A stretch of 5,340 nucleotides of DNA from JAIRQX01 sp031556255. Lineage in GTDB: Bacteria > Chrysiogenota > Deferribacteres > Deferribacterales > JAISNW01. The translations under genes were made by a program, and so were the position numbers. Each line of letters begins with the position of its first letter. The first letter of the stretch is position 1. Positions 1-5,340 of the stretch are shown piece by piece. Where the stretch lies: positions 1 through 5,340 of the forward strand of contig JAVBTI010000039.1 of the NCBI GenBank assembly GCA_031556255.1. The letters are read 5' to 3'. The notes below the pieces were generated by a model, which saw nothing but the letters and a program-made list of their open reading frames with translations, had not been told where the DNA came from and searched no databases.

Positions 1-457
1 ATGTGTTGAGTGAAACAGCGTTTATAGATGAAAACAATCTGTTGGTGGATAAAAACGACAGGCCGCTGGCCGGCGTGGTAATTGTATTTGCCGAAGGCGG
101 AGACAAAAGGAAGTGGGAGTGCCTTGTAATAGTGGCATACGTCAGGGTGTTATGAAGGCTTACGGTGAAAACGGCAAACTCCAACCGGCACAGCCTTATA
201 AAAACGGTGAGATCACCGGCATTACAAAGGAATATTGCGAAAGCTGAAATGTAAAAGCAGAAGCCCTGTTTGCTGACGGAAAAAGGAACGGCTTTGCCGG
301 GCAATACTATGAAAACGGGGAACCGGAAATTGCGGCAGTATGCAGCCGTAATAAACTTATTTTCTGCATCTGCTTTTCAAGGGGTGGCGGGGAAACATCC
401 TTTACGCAGGTTAAAATCAACAGTATCGGCAACGGAGCCAAATTGAATTGCGATTAG
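1..457 (+). pseudogene. MORN-repeat (YwqK-type) protein remnant, 5' end outside window
   Basis: No reading frame is open throughout, but two frames together spell a typical MORN-variant protein. The first frame (codons from base 3, open to the window edge) reads DENNLLVDKNDRPLAGVV and then KWEC, and ends at TGA 153-155. The second frame picks up from about base 125 with NSGIRQGVMKAYGENGKL, runs into an in-frame TGA at 245-247, and resumes as NVKAEALFADGKRNG and GQYYENGEPE before TAG at 455-457. The change of frame near 123-127 fits loss of one base. The TGA lies where the repeat normally has Gly (YYENG-x-x-KAE), so one G-to-T change of GGA explains it. After about base 358 the repeat pattern is lost. 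MORN-variant proteins of this kind are often annotated as YwqK-family antitoxins, usually with little functional proof, and I claim no function here. That this is a decayed MORN gene is well supported; sequencing error could account for part of the damage. Confidence 0.75.
146..358 (+). repeat. Degenerate MORN-type tandem repeats
   Basis: Three consecutive units with a period of about 24-25 codons can be read in one frame. They begin at 146 (GVMKAYGENGKLQ), 221 (ITKEYCES then TGA then NVKAEA) and 293 (FAGQYYENGEPE). Each has the pattern G-x-x-x-x-Y-x-E-N-G-x-x-x-x-x-x-Y/F-x-x-G. Repetition is visible at the protein level and only weakly in the DNA, as expected for an old repeat family rather than a recent duplication. 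Confidence 0.65.
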
Positions 458-952
458 TTACTTTCCCTGAAAATACGCCGATTTCGGCGGGCTGAAGACG
501 AGCAGTTCGTCCAGATCATTCTCCAGGTTTGGATAGGAGGCTTTGATATACTCTTTGGCCGCCCTGGAGTTATCCTTTGCCGAAAGGGCGAAAGGATCTA
601 TAGTGAGGCGGATGTCGCCTATGTATGTAACCTTCCCCGGCGCCGTATCGAACCAGGCCAGCCCTGTGTCCGACTCCACCGATTTTCCCGCCTCGCAGGC
701 CTGATAAATTGTGTATCTTCCCGGAGTCAGCCTGTAAACTTTATAGCCTTTGTTGCCTATTTCCACTTTTTCTAAAACTTCTCCCTCACTGCCCCGGCGT
801 TCCCAGGTGGATGAACCTGTGAAAAAGTCGTACCGCCCCGTCACATAGGCATACTTCGAGTCGGGAATGTCGGTGGGGGCAAGTTCCGGGTCTTTCGCCG
901 CGCAGCCCGCCATGAATGCCGCTAATATCACCAGAAAAAGTATTTTTTTTAT
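458..952 (-). CDS. Small putative lipoprotein (DUF2846-like), start codon apparently ATA
   Basis: A predicted exported lipoprotein of about 164 residues, function unknown. Counting from ATA at 950-952, the protein begins x-KKILFLVILAAFMAGC: a charged n-region, a hydrophobic core and a lipobox-like M-A-G-C, with the lipidated Cys at residue 17. The mature part is beta-rich, with YAYVTGRYDFFTG, YRLTPGRYTIY and GKVTYIGDIRL. It ends in a helical segment (AAKEYIKASYPNLENDL). The PG-x-Y and YIGDI pattern recalls small DUF2846-type lipoproteins; that is recognition from memory, not a search. The first conventional start in frame is GTG 929-931, but it has no Shine-Dalgarno and removes the charged n-region. 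GGAGGG at 958-963 sits 5 bases before the ATA, so the ancestral start was almost certainly there. It follows the OMP remnant by 17 bases, like the second gene of an operon. Its stop (458-460) directly abuts the stop of the convergent MORN remnant. Expression is uncertain. Confidence 0.7.
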   Translation of the reverse strand: MKKILFLVILAAFMAGCAAKDPELAPTDIPDSKYAYVTGRYDFFTGSSTWERRGSEGEVLEKVEIGNKGYKVYRLTPGRYTIYQACEAGKSVESDTGLAWFDTAPGKVTYIGDIRLTIDPFALSAKDNSRAAKEYIKASYPNLENDLDELLVFSPPKSAYFQGK

Positions 953-957
953 ATATG

Positions 958-963
958 CCCTCC
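958..963 (-). promoter_or_regulatory. Shine-Dalgarno for the lipoprotein gene
   Basis: The minus strand reads GGAGGG, followed by CATAT and then ATA AAA AAA ATA. The 5-base spacing is right for initiation at 950-952 and far too long for the in-frame GTG at 929-931 (26 bases). It decides where the start should be, even though the codon there is ATA. Confidence 0.65.
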
Positions 964-969
964 GGATTA

Positions 970-1468
970 TTAAATTCTCAGCCAGCTTGAGCCCAGCACT
1001 ATGTAAAATACAAACCCCTCCGGTCCTCTTGCCAGATCCGCCCCATGTACAGGTATACCGGGACGGCCTTTATGTTGAAATTGAACTCATTGTCGCCGAA
1101 ATAGTACCCCAGGCTGACGTCGGCATAGCCGCCGCCGATTTTATAGCGGAGGCCGTACTCCGGATATTGCCCGCGTGGCTACCCATGATGGCCCGTGCGT
1201 CGTTAAGGGTATATATGCTGCCGATGGCGGTGATAGATGGCGGCATGGGGTATTCCACCCTGTCTTTCGCCACAGGTTTGCTGTTGCTGATATATACCGG
1301 CGCCAGCCCGCCCCCGAAGCCTCCGAAGGCCGGTTCCGTGATTATGATGGGCATTACCACAAAGCCGCTGGCCCCGGTGACGTTATCGGACACCTTGTCC
1401 TGAGCGTAACCTGTGCCGGCCGTGAAAAGGATACCGAAAAGTGTAACCACATAAACAATGCTCTTCAT
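970..1468 (-). pseudogene. BamA/TamA-family outer-membrane beta-barrel protein remnant (frameshift plus internal deletion)
   Basis: Three frames must be joined to read one protein. Frame A (ATG 1466-1468 to about 1166) starts with a Sec signal peptide (MKSIVYVVTLFGILFTAGTGYAQ) and continues FGGFGGGLAPVYISN, PPSITAIGSIYTLNDA and GSHAGN. Frame B (about 1163 to 1041) continues with PEYGLRYKIGGGYADVSLGY, YFGDNEFNFNI and VPVYLYMG; left in frame A, the protein ends as an unrelated tail at TAA 1070-1072. Frame C (about 1041 to TAA 970-972) gives ADLARGPEGFVFYIVLGSSW, then LRI and stop. The first two parts resemble the N-terminal barrel strands, and the last the extreme C-terminus, of BamA/TamA-like (bacterial surface antigen) proteins, recognised from memory. 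Such proteins are usually around 350-400 residues, but only about 166 codons remain, so the middle of the barrel appears deleted at the B/C junction. The A/B shift fits loss of one base near 1164-1168. No working barrel can be made. Confidence 0.75.
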
Positions 1469-1474
1469 TCTGTG

Positions 1475-1502
1475 ATTATATCCGGTTAATGGTAAAAATC
1501 AA
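1475..1502 (-). promoter_or_regulatory. Sigma70-type promoter for the OMP remnant/lipoprotein unit, likely leaderless
   Basis: On the minus strand, TTGATT (1497-1502) is followed after 16 bases by a perfect TATAAT (1475-1480). Only CACAGA lies between the -10 and the ATG at 1466-1468. Transcription would therefore start at or within a base or two of the start codon. No convincing Shine-Dalgarno lies upstream of this ATG, which agrees with a leaderless message. The prediction rests on motif match only. Confidence 0.55.
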
Positions 1503-1563
1503 CTGGCAAGGCGGGAGGGGTCATTGGCGGCATGGTTTTTTTTCTCTTAATGTCAACATGCTA

Positions 1564-1592
1564 TTGCGCAAGCGGCGGTGCGGACATAGATT
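1564..1592 (+). promoter_or_regulatory. Candidate promoter for the maturase-sulfatase operon
   Basis: TTGCGC (1564-1569), 17 bases, then TAGATT (1587-1592) is the best sigma70-like pair I find upstream of the maturase. It matches consensus at 3/6 and 4/6 positions, so it is weak and may need an activator. The -35 lies inside the 8-base palindrome TTGCGCAA (1564-1571). A start near 1599 would give a leader of about 66 bases. The upstream gene is divergent, so a promoter is required somewhere in 1469-1664; this exact placement is tentative. Confidence 0.3.
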
Positions 1593-1664
1593 AATTTATG
1601 GGGTTATTTATGTCTGGCTGCACCCGGCCGCATCCCCTGAAAATATGGATCGTATGGTGAAGAT

Positions 1665-2828
1665 ATGTCTCTGGACAGCAACTATCATTTGACCGTAAAA
1701 CCCGCCGGTGCCTCGTGCAACATGAACTGTATATACTGCTATTTCCTCGGCAAAACAGAAAGTCTCGGCAGCCGGGGCAAAATGGACGGCGCCACTCTTG
1801 AAAATTTCATAAAAAATTATATAACATCCCAGACTGCGGGTACCGTATTTTTCACATGGCACGGCGGAGAGCCAACTCTTTTGGGCGTTGATTACTTCCG
1901 CGAAGCCGTGCGCCTTCAGCAGAAGTACTGCCCGCCCGGCAAACGTGTGGAGAACGACCTCCAGACAAACGGCCTGCTTATCGACGACGAGTGGTGCAAG
2001 TTCCTGAAGGAGAACCGCTTTCTTGTTGGTTTAAGTGTGGACGGAGACGAAGAAGGAAATATCTACAGGACGGATAACACAGGAAAGCCCGCCCTGGAAG
2101 GTGCCATCAGAGCATCTAGGTTCCTGCGCCGCCACGATGTGCCGTTCAACACCCTGACCGTGGTTAACAATATCAACTCTAAAAAACCTCTGCGCACATA
2201 CCGTTTCCTGAAAGATGTCATAGGTTCCCGCCACATGCAGTTTATTCCGCTCGTGGAGGTGGCTGGCCACCGCGATTCTGCGCCGGAGGAGTGGGGTGAG
2301 GCGCCGGAGGCCGACGGATTCTCCGTTGCCCCGCGCGATTGGGGGCTCTTCCTCCTTGAAATCTTTGACCGGTGGTACAACAAAGATCAGGGGAAGGTGT
2401 TCGTCTATCTGTTCGAAAACTTCCTGTCGCTCTGGCTGGGGAAGGGCGCGCAGATGTGCTATTTCGAAAAAGTGTGTTCCCATGCGATGGCTTTGGACAG
2501 GGACGGCAGCGTCTATGCCTGCGATCACTACGCCTATCCAGAGTATTATTACGGTAATATAAACGAAACCCCGCTTTACGAAGTGGTGCGTTCGCCGAAA
2601 CGGAGCGAATTTGCCGGGCTGAAGGACGATCTTCCCCGGCAGTGCCTTGAGTGCCTCTGGCTCGACAAGTGTAACGGCGAGTGCCCCAAAAAGCGCTTCG
2701 TTAAAACGGAGGACGGCCCCGGGCTGAATTATCTGTGTGAGGGGTACAGGCTCTTTTTTGAAAAAATATCCGGAAGGATGGCCGGGCTGTGCGAAAAGTA
2801 CGGCGGGCGTGATTCCCGGATAAAATAA
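1665..2828 (+). CDS. Anaerobic sulfatase-maturating enzyme (anSME), radical SAM/SPASM
   Basis: Oxidises a Cys or Ser in an unfolded sulfatase to C-alpha-formylglycine, the catalytic residue, in the cytoplasm without oxygen. The 387 residues have the complete family layout. The radical-SAM cluster motif is C18-x3-C22-x2-C25 in KPAGASCNMNCIYCYF. SAM-binding elements are HGGEP (66-70) and GLSVDGD (122-128). The C-terminal SPASM region has C265, C271, C286, C327, C330, C336, C340 and C358, enough for two auxiliary [4Fe-4S] clusters. Their spacing matches that known for the Clostridium perfringens enzyme, offset by ten residues. D287, next to C286, matches the proposed catalytic Asp. The closing CPKKRF and GLNYLCEGYRLFF are anSME hallmarks. 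The start is fixed by the typical opening MSLDSNYHLTVKPAG; the ribosome site is modest (GGTGA, 1656-1660, 4-base gap). It ends 11 bases before the sulfatase, its obvious substrate. Such genes have been named atsB, chuR or anSME; I assign no symbol. Confidence 0.95.
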   Translation: MSLDSNYHLTVKPAGASCNMNCIYCYFLGKTESLGSRGKMDGATLENFIKNYITSQTAGTVFFTWHGGEPTLLGVDYFREAVRLQQKYCPPGKRVENDLQTNGLLIDDEWCKFLKENRFLVGLSVDGDEEGNIYRTDNTGKPALEGAIRASRFLRRHDVPFNTLTVVNNINSKKPLRTYRFLKDVIGSRHMQFIPLVEVAGHRDSAPEEWGEAPEADGFSVAPRDWGLFLLEIFDRWYNKDQGKVFVYLFENFLSLWLGKGAQMCYFEKVCSHAMALDRDGSVYACDHYAYPEYYYGNINETPLYEVVRSPKRSEFAGLKDDLPRQCLECLWLDKCNGECPKKRFVKTEDGPGLNYLCEGYRLFFEKISGRMAGLCEKYGGRDSRIK

Positions 2829-2834
2829 AGGAGG
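2829..2834 (+). promoter_or_regulatory. Strong Shine-Dalgarno of the sulfatase gene
   Basis: AGGAGG starts immediately after the maturase TAA (2826-2828) and lies 5 bases before ATG 2840. It is much stronger than the maturase's own GGTGA, so the sulfatase is probably made in excess of its maturase from the same mRNA, as suits an enzyme-substrate pair. Confidence 0.8.
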
Positions 2835-2839
2835 AACCA

Positions 2840-5218
2840 ATGTTAAGCGTTAAAACCACCGGCAACTGGAAAAAAGGCGCCGCAATGTTTACCGTGGCGG
2901 GGCTGATTTCCGGCTCCGCCCTGTGTTCGCCGGCCTTCGCCGATTCGCAGATTCCCGTGCCGCCGAAGCCGTTTAAAGGAGAGATGAACACCACCTATCT
3001 GAACTCCATACCCGACTGGCCGGCACGGCCGACGGCTCCGAAAGGCGCGCCGAACGTCGTTCTTATCATGACCGACGACGTCGGCTTCGGCGCGGGCAGT
3101 ACCTGGGGAGGACCTGTGAATACCCCTGCACAGACACAGATTGCCCGGGACGGTTTGCAGTTCAACCAGTTTCATACCACGGCCGTTTCCTCCCCCACCC
3201 GCGCGGCGCTTCTGACCGGCCGCAACCACCATACCGCCCACACCGGCAGTATCATGGAAACTTCTCTGGGTTATCCTGGTTACGACACACTGCTGGGCAA
3301 AGACACGGCGACCGTCTCCGAAATGCTGAGACAGAGCGGCTACAATACCGCATGGTTCGGCAAAAACCATAACGTTCCCGATTTTGAGATGAACCCTGTC
3401 GCTGGACCGCTCGACCGCTGGCCGACCTATCTGGGCTTTGAGAAGTTCTACGGCTTCATCGGCGGCGAGTCGGATCAATACACCCCGTACGCCCTTTATG
3501 ACGGTACTGTGAGCGTTTCACCATATCTGGGTAATCCTAATTATAATCTCAATCAGGACCTGTCGAAGCATGCGTCGGACTGGATGAGGTATCAGAAATC
3601 GATTGCCCCTGAAAAACCGTTCTTCCTTTACTATGTGCCGGGCGGGACCCACGCGCCGCACCAGGTTGCAAAAGAGTGGTCCGATAAATACAAAGGCAAG
3701 TTTGACAAAGGCTGGGACGCTATACGTGAAGAAACTTTCGCCCGTCAGAAAAAGATGGGAATAGTCCCGCAGAACGCCATGCTGACCGAGCGGCCGAAAG
3801 AGATCCCGGCGTGGAACAGCCTGAGCGACAAAGAAAAGAAACTCTACGCAAGGGAGATGGAAGTGTATGCCGGCTATCTGGAGCAGACCGACCATGAGAT
3901 AGGCAATATGCTTAAAACGCTGGACGAGCTGGGAATCCGTGACAACACCGTCATAATCTATATCCAGGGCGACAACGGCGCGAGCGGCGAAGGCGCGCTC
4001 ACCGGCTCTATGAATGAAAACTACGTGTTTAACGCTCAGGTGGAATCCCTTGACAGCATGGATATAAATAAGCTGGGCACTCCCGAAGCATATAACCACT
4101 ACTCTGCCGGCTGGGCCCATGCCATGGACACCCCGTTCCAGTGGATGAAGCAGGTGGCGTCGCATTACGGCGGTTCGCGTAACGGCCTTGTAGTATCCTG
4201 GCCGAAAGGGATCAAGGCCAAAGGCGAAATTCGCTCCCAGTGGCATCATGTCATTGATATAGCGCCTACGCTCCTTGAGATAATAGGCATCGAAGAGCCG
4301 GACAAAGTGAACGGCATAGAACAGAAGCCTATCGAAGGCGTCAGCATGGCTTATGCGTTCAGCGACGGTAAAGCGAAGTCCCGCCATACAAAGCAATATT
4401 TTGAGGTATATGGTTACCACGCCATGTACCATGACGGATGGGTAGCCGCCGCCAAACCGGCTATGGCTCCGTGGATGCAGGGAAAGGTGGACGCCGAACT
4501 GCCTAAAGTATGGGAACTTTATCATGTGGATGAAGATTTCACCGAAGCTGTGGACCTTGCCCAAAAGTACCCGGACAAACTGGCGGAACTCAGGCAGATG
4601 TTTGATATCGAGGCGGGGCGTTACAATGTTTACCCGATCTGGACAAGCAGCACCAAGTTTATTCCGATTGATCCTAGATACCGCCCGAACGCGAACGAAG
4701 GTAGAAACAAGTTTGAATACTACGGCACGGTAGATCATATTTCCGAGGGCGGCTCCCCCAACTTTAAAAATGCATCTTTCAGCATCGAAGCCGATCTGGA
4801 CATTCCGTCAGGCAAGACTGCCGAGGGAATGGTGCTCACGATGGGTGGCAGGTTCGGCGGATTCGGCTTATGGCTGGCCGGCGGCAAGCCCACCTTCGGC
4901 TATATAAATCCGAATGCGGCGGACTACTACGAAGTGGCTTCCCAGACTGCGGTAACGTCCGGCAAGCATAAAGTGAAGGTCGAGTTCACCTCCGACTTCC
5001 CGAAAACCAAGAAGCCCGGAGCGGGCGGTGTAGCGGCCATCTATATCGACGGCAGGAAGGTGGCTGAAGGACGAGTTGAAAAGACAGTTCCTTACCGTTT
5101 CGGTATTTCTGAAGGGATGGATGTGGGCGCAGACTACGGTACTACAGTTTCTCAGAAATATAAAGCGCCGTTTATTCTGAACGGGCTTGTAAAAACAACA
5201 GTGGAAATCAAGAAATAA
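2840..5218 (+). CDS. Periplasmic Ser-type sulfatase (arylsulfatase family, 792 aa)
   Basis: Hydrolyses sulfate esters using formylglycine; the natural substrate cannot be read from sequence. A Sec signal peptide (hydrophobic core about 14-28, probable cleavage after AFA, residue 34) sends it to the periplasm. The active site is complete: metal ligands D79-D80 (MTDDVGFG); the C/S-x-P-x-R signature as S117-S-P-T-R121 followed by ALLTGR; K175 and H177 (FGKNH); H271 (GGTHAPH); D378-N379 (QGDNGASGEG); and K437 (WMKQVASHYGG). The spacings closely follow Pseudomonas aeruginosa AtsA (D13/D14, C51, R55, K113, H115, H211, D317/N318, K375), which has Cys where this protein has Ser. Residues from about 600 to 792, absent from the 536-residue Pseudomonas enzyme, form a beta-rich tail (FSIEADLDIP, GGRFGGFGLWLAGG, VAAIYIDGRKVAEG). 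This is the arrangement of the longer (about 790-residue) bacterial arylsulfatases. It follows the maturase by 11 bases, the same order as atsB-atsA in Klebsiella, and is followed by a terminator. No damage is seen. Confidence 0.95.
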   Translation: MLSVKTTGNWKKGAAMFTVAGLISGSALCSPAFADSQIPVPPKPFKGEMNTTYLNSIPDWPARPTAPKGAPNVVLIMTDDVGFGAGSTWGGPVNTPAQTQIARDGLQFNQFHTTAVSSPTRAALLTGRNHHTAHTGSIMETSLGYPGYDTLLGKDTATVSEMLRQSGYNTAWFGKNHNVPDFEMNPVAGPLDRWPTYLGFEKFYGFIGGESDQYTPYALYDGTVSVSPYLGNPNYNLNQDLSKHASDWMRYQKSIAPEKPFFLYYVPGGTHAPHQVAKEWSDKYKGKFDKGWDAIREETFARQKKMGIVPQNAMLTERPKEIPAWNSLSDKEKKLYAREMEVYAGYLEQTDHEIGNMLKTLDELGIRDNTVIIYIQGDNGASGEGALTGSMNENYVFNAQVESLDSMDINKLGTPEAYNHYSAGWAHAMDTPFQWMKQVASHYGGSRNGLVVSWPKGIKAKGEIRSQWHHVIDIAPTLLEIIGIEEPDKVNGIEQKPIEGVSMAYAFSDGKAKSRHTKQYFEVYGYHAMYHDGWVAAAKPAMAPWMQGKVDAELPKVWELYHVDEDFTEAVDLAQKYPDKLAELRQMFDIEAGRYNVYPIWTSSTKFIPIDPRYRPNANEGRNKFEYYGTVDHISEGGSPNFKNASFSIEADLDIPSGKTAEGMVLTMGGRFGGFGLWLAGGKPTFGYINPNAADYYEVASQTAVTSGKHKVKVEFTSDFPKTKKPGAGGVAAIYIDGRKVAEGRVEKTVPYRFGISEGMDVGADYGTTVSQKYKAPFILNGLVKTTVEIKK

Positions 5219-5231
5219 CAGCGACATTCAT

Positions 5232-5266
5232 GGCGGGCGCCCGGGTTCCGGCGCCCGCCGCTTTTT
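5232..5266 (+). terminator. Rho-independent terminator of the maturase-sulfatase operon
   Basis: A perfect 10-bp stem (GGCGGGCGCC, 5232-5241, with GGCGCCCGCC, 5250-5259) encloses an 8-base loop and is followed by GC and five T (5262-5266). It starts 13 bases after the sulfatase stop codon. Confidence 0.9.
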
Positions 5267-5276
5267 CCTGTCATTA

Positions 5277-5298
5277 CTGCCTTGACACCGAAAGGCAG
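5277..5298. other. Small hairpin downstream of the terminator
   Basis: CTGCCTT (5277-5283) and AAGGCAG (5292-5298) can form a 7-bp stem around an 8-base loop. No T-run follows on either strand, so it is not a typical terminator. It could be a protein site or chance. Confidence 0.3.
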
Positions 5299-5323
5299 AA
5301 CAAACAAAGTTGCATTTATGGTC

Positions 5324-5340
5324 AACAGCCCGGCTGTTTT
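5324..5340 (+). terminator. Possible second hairpin with T-run, cut by the window end
   Basis: AACAGC (5324-5329) and GCTGTT (5333-5338) form a short stem with a 3-base loop (CCG), and the right arm runs into TTTT at the window edge. It could be a back-up terminator for the sulfatase operon. The sequence past 5340 is needed to see whether the T-run continues. Confidence 0.3.

Noticed and set aside
245..247. TGA at a Gly position in the MORN gene as a sign of a UGA=Gly genetic code
   Set aside because: The maturase and sulfatase (1179 codons) use only GGN for Gly and contain no in-frame TGA, and the MORN gene is also frameshifted. A simple stop mutation is more likely. Selenocysteine is equally unsupported because the repeat calls for Gly there.
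867..1403. 178-codon plus-strand open frame
   Set aside because: It is antisense to the lipoprotein start and the OMP remnant, whose minus-strand reading shows recognisable signal peptide and barrel motifs. The plus product resembles nothing and has no ribosome site.
1551..1556. Perfect minus-strand TTGACA as a -35 box
   Set aside because: At 16-18 bases downstream there is no -10-like hexamer (ATGCCG at the 17-base position). The TTGATT/TATAAT pair nearer the gene is much better.
1489..1692. 67-codon plus-strand open frame ahead of the maturase
   Set aside because: It overlaps the maturase start out of frame, overlaps the minus-strand promoter, lacks a ribosome site and has unremarkable, Arg/Trp-rich content.
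2031..2840. 269-codon minus-strand open frame opposite the maturase
   Set aside because: The plus strand encodes an unmistakable anSME with every cluster cysteine; the antisense product shows no family features.
3518..4738. 406-codon minus-strand open frame opposite the sulfatase
   Set aside because: It is a shadow of a well-supported gene with a complete active site. Long antisense frames are common opposite such coding sequence, and no initiation signal is evident.
5282..5287. TTGACA as a promoter for a gene beyond the window
   Set aside because: No -10-like sequence occurs at suitable spacing (CAAAGT at 17 bases), and the hexamer is part of a small hairpin.

Overview
The window is a short piece of a diderm (Gram-negative-type) bacterial chromosome. 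The evidence is a periplasmic enzyme with a Sec signal peptide, a lipoprotein, and the remnant of an outer-membrane beta-barrel gene. The oxygen-sensitive radical-SAM sulfatase maturase points to an anaerobic or facultative lifestyle. I cannot name the species from the sequence.

Right half (about 1560-5266): an intact two-gene operon on the + strand. The first gene is an anaerobic sulfatase-maturating enzyme (anSME, radical SAM/SPASM, 1665-2828). Eleven bases further on comes a 792-residue periplasmic sulfatase (2840-5218). A strong GC-rich hairpin with a T-run (5232-5266) closes the operon. The sulfatase carries serine, not cysteine, at the formylglycine position (Ser-Ser-Pro-Thr-Arg, S117). 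It therefore cannot be matured by the aerobic FGE route and should depend on an anSME such as its neighbour. The expected order of events is cytosolic oxidation of S117 to formylglycine, then export, then sulfate-ester hydrolysis in the periplasm.

Left half (1-1468): a zone of gene decay. At 1-457 (+) is a frameshifted and stop-interrupted MORN-repeat (YwqK-type) gene, cut by the window edge. At 970-1468 (-) is a BamA/TamA-family outer-membrane protein gene that keeps its signal peptide, N-terminal barrel part and C-terminal end. It is broken by a one-base frameshift and by what looks like a large internal deletion. Just downstream, 458-952 (-) encodes a small lipoprotein whose reading frame is clean, but whose expected ATG, at the right distance from a good Shine-Dalgarno, reads ATA. 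The lipoprotein and OMP remnant look like a former two-gene operon, transcribed away from the sulfatase operon.

The 196-base gap between the divergent units (1469-1664) holds a good minus-strand promoter whose -10 lies only 6 bases before the OMP start codon, suggesting a leaderless transcript. It also holds a weaker candidate plus-strand promoter for the maturase. I saw no tRNA, rRNA, CRISPR array, transposase or insertion-sequence ends.
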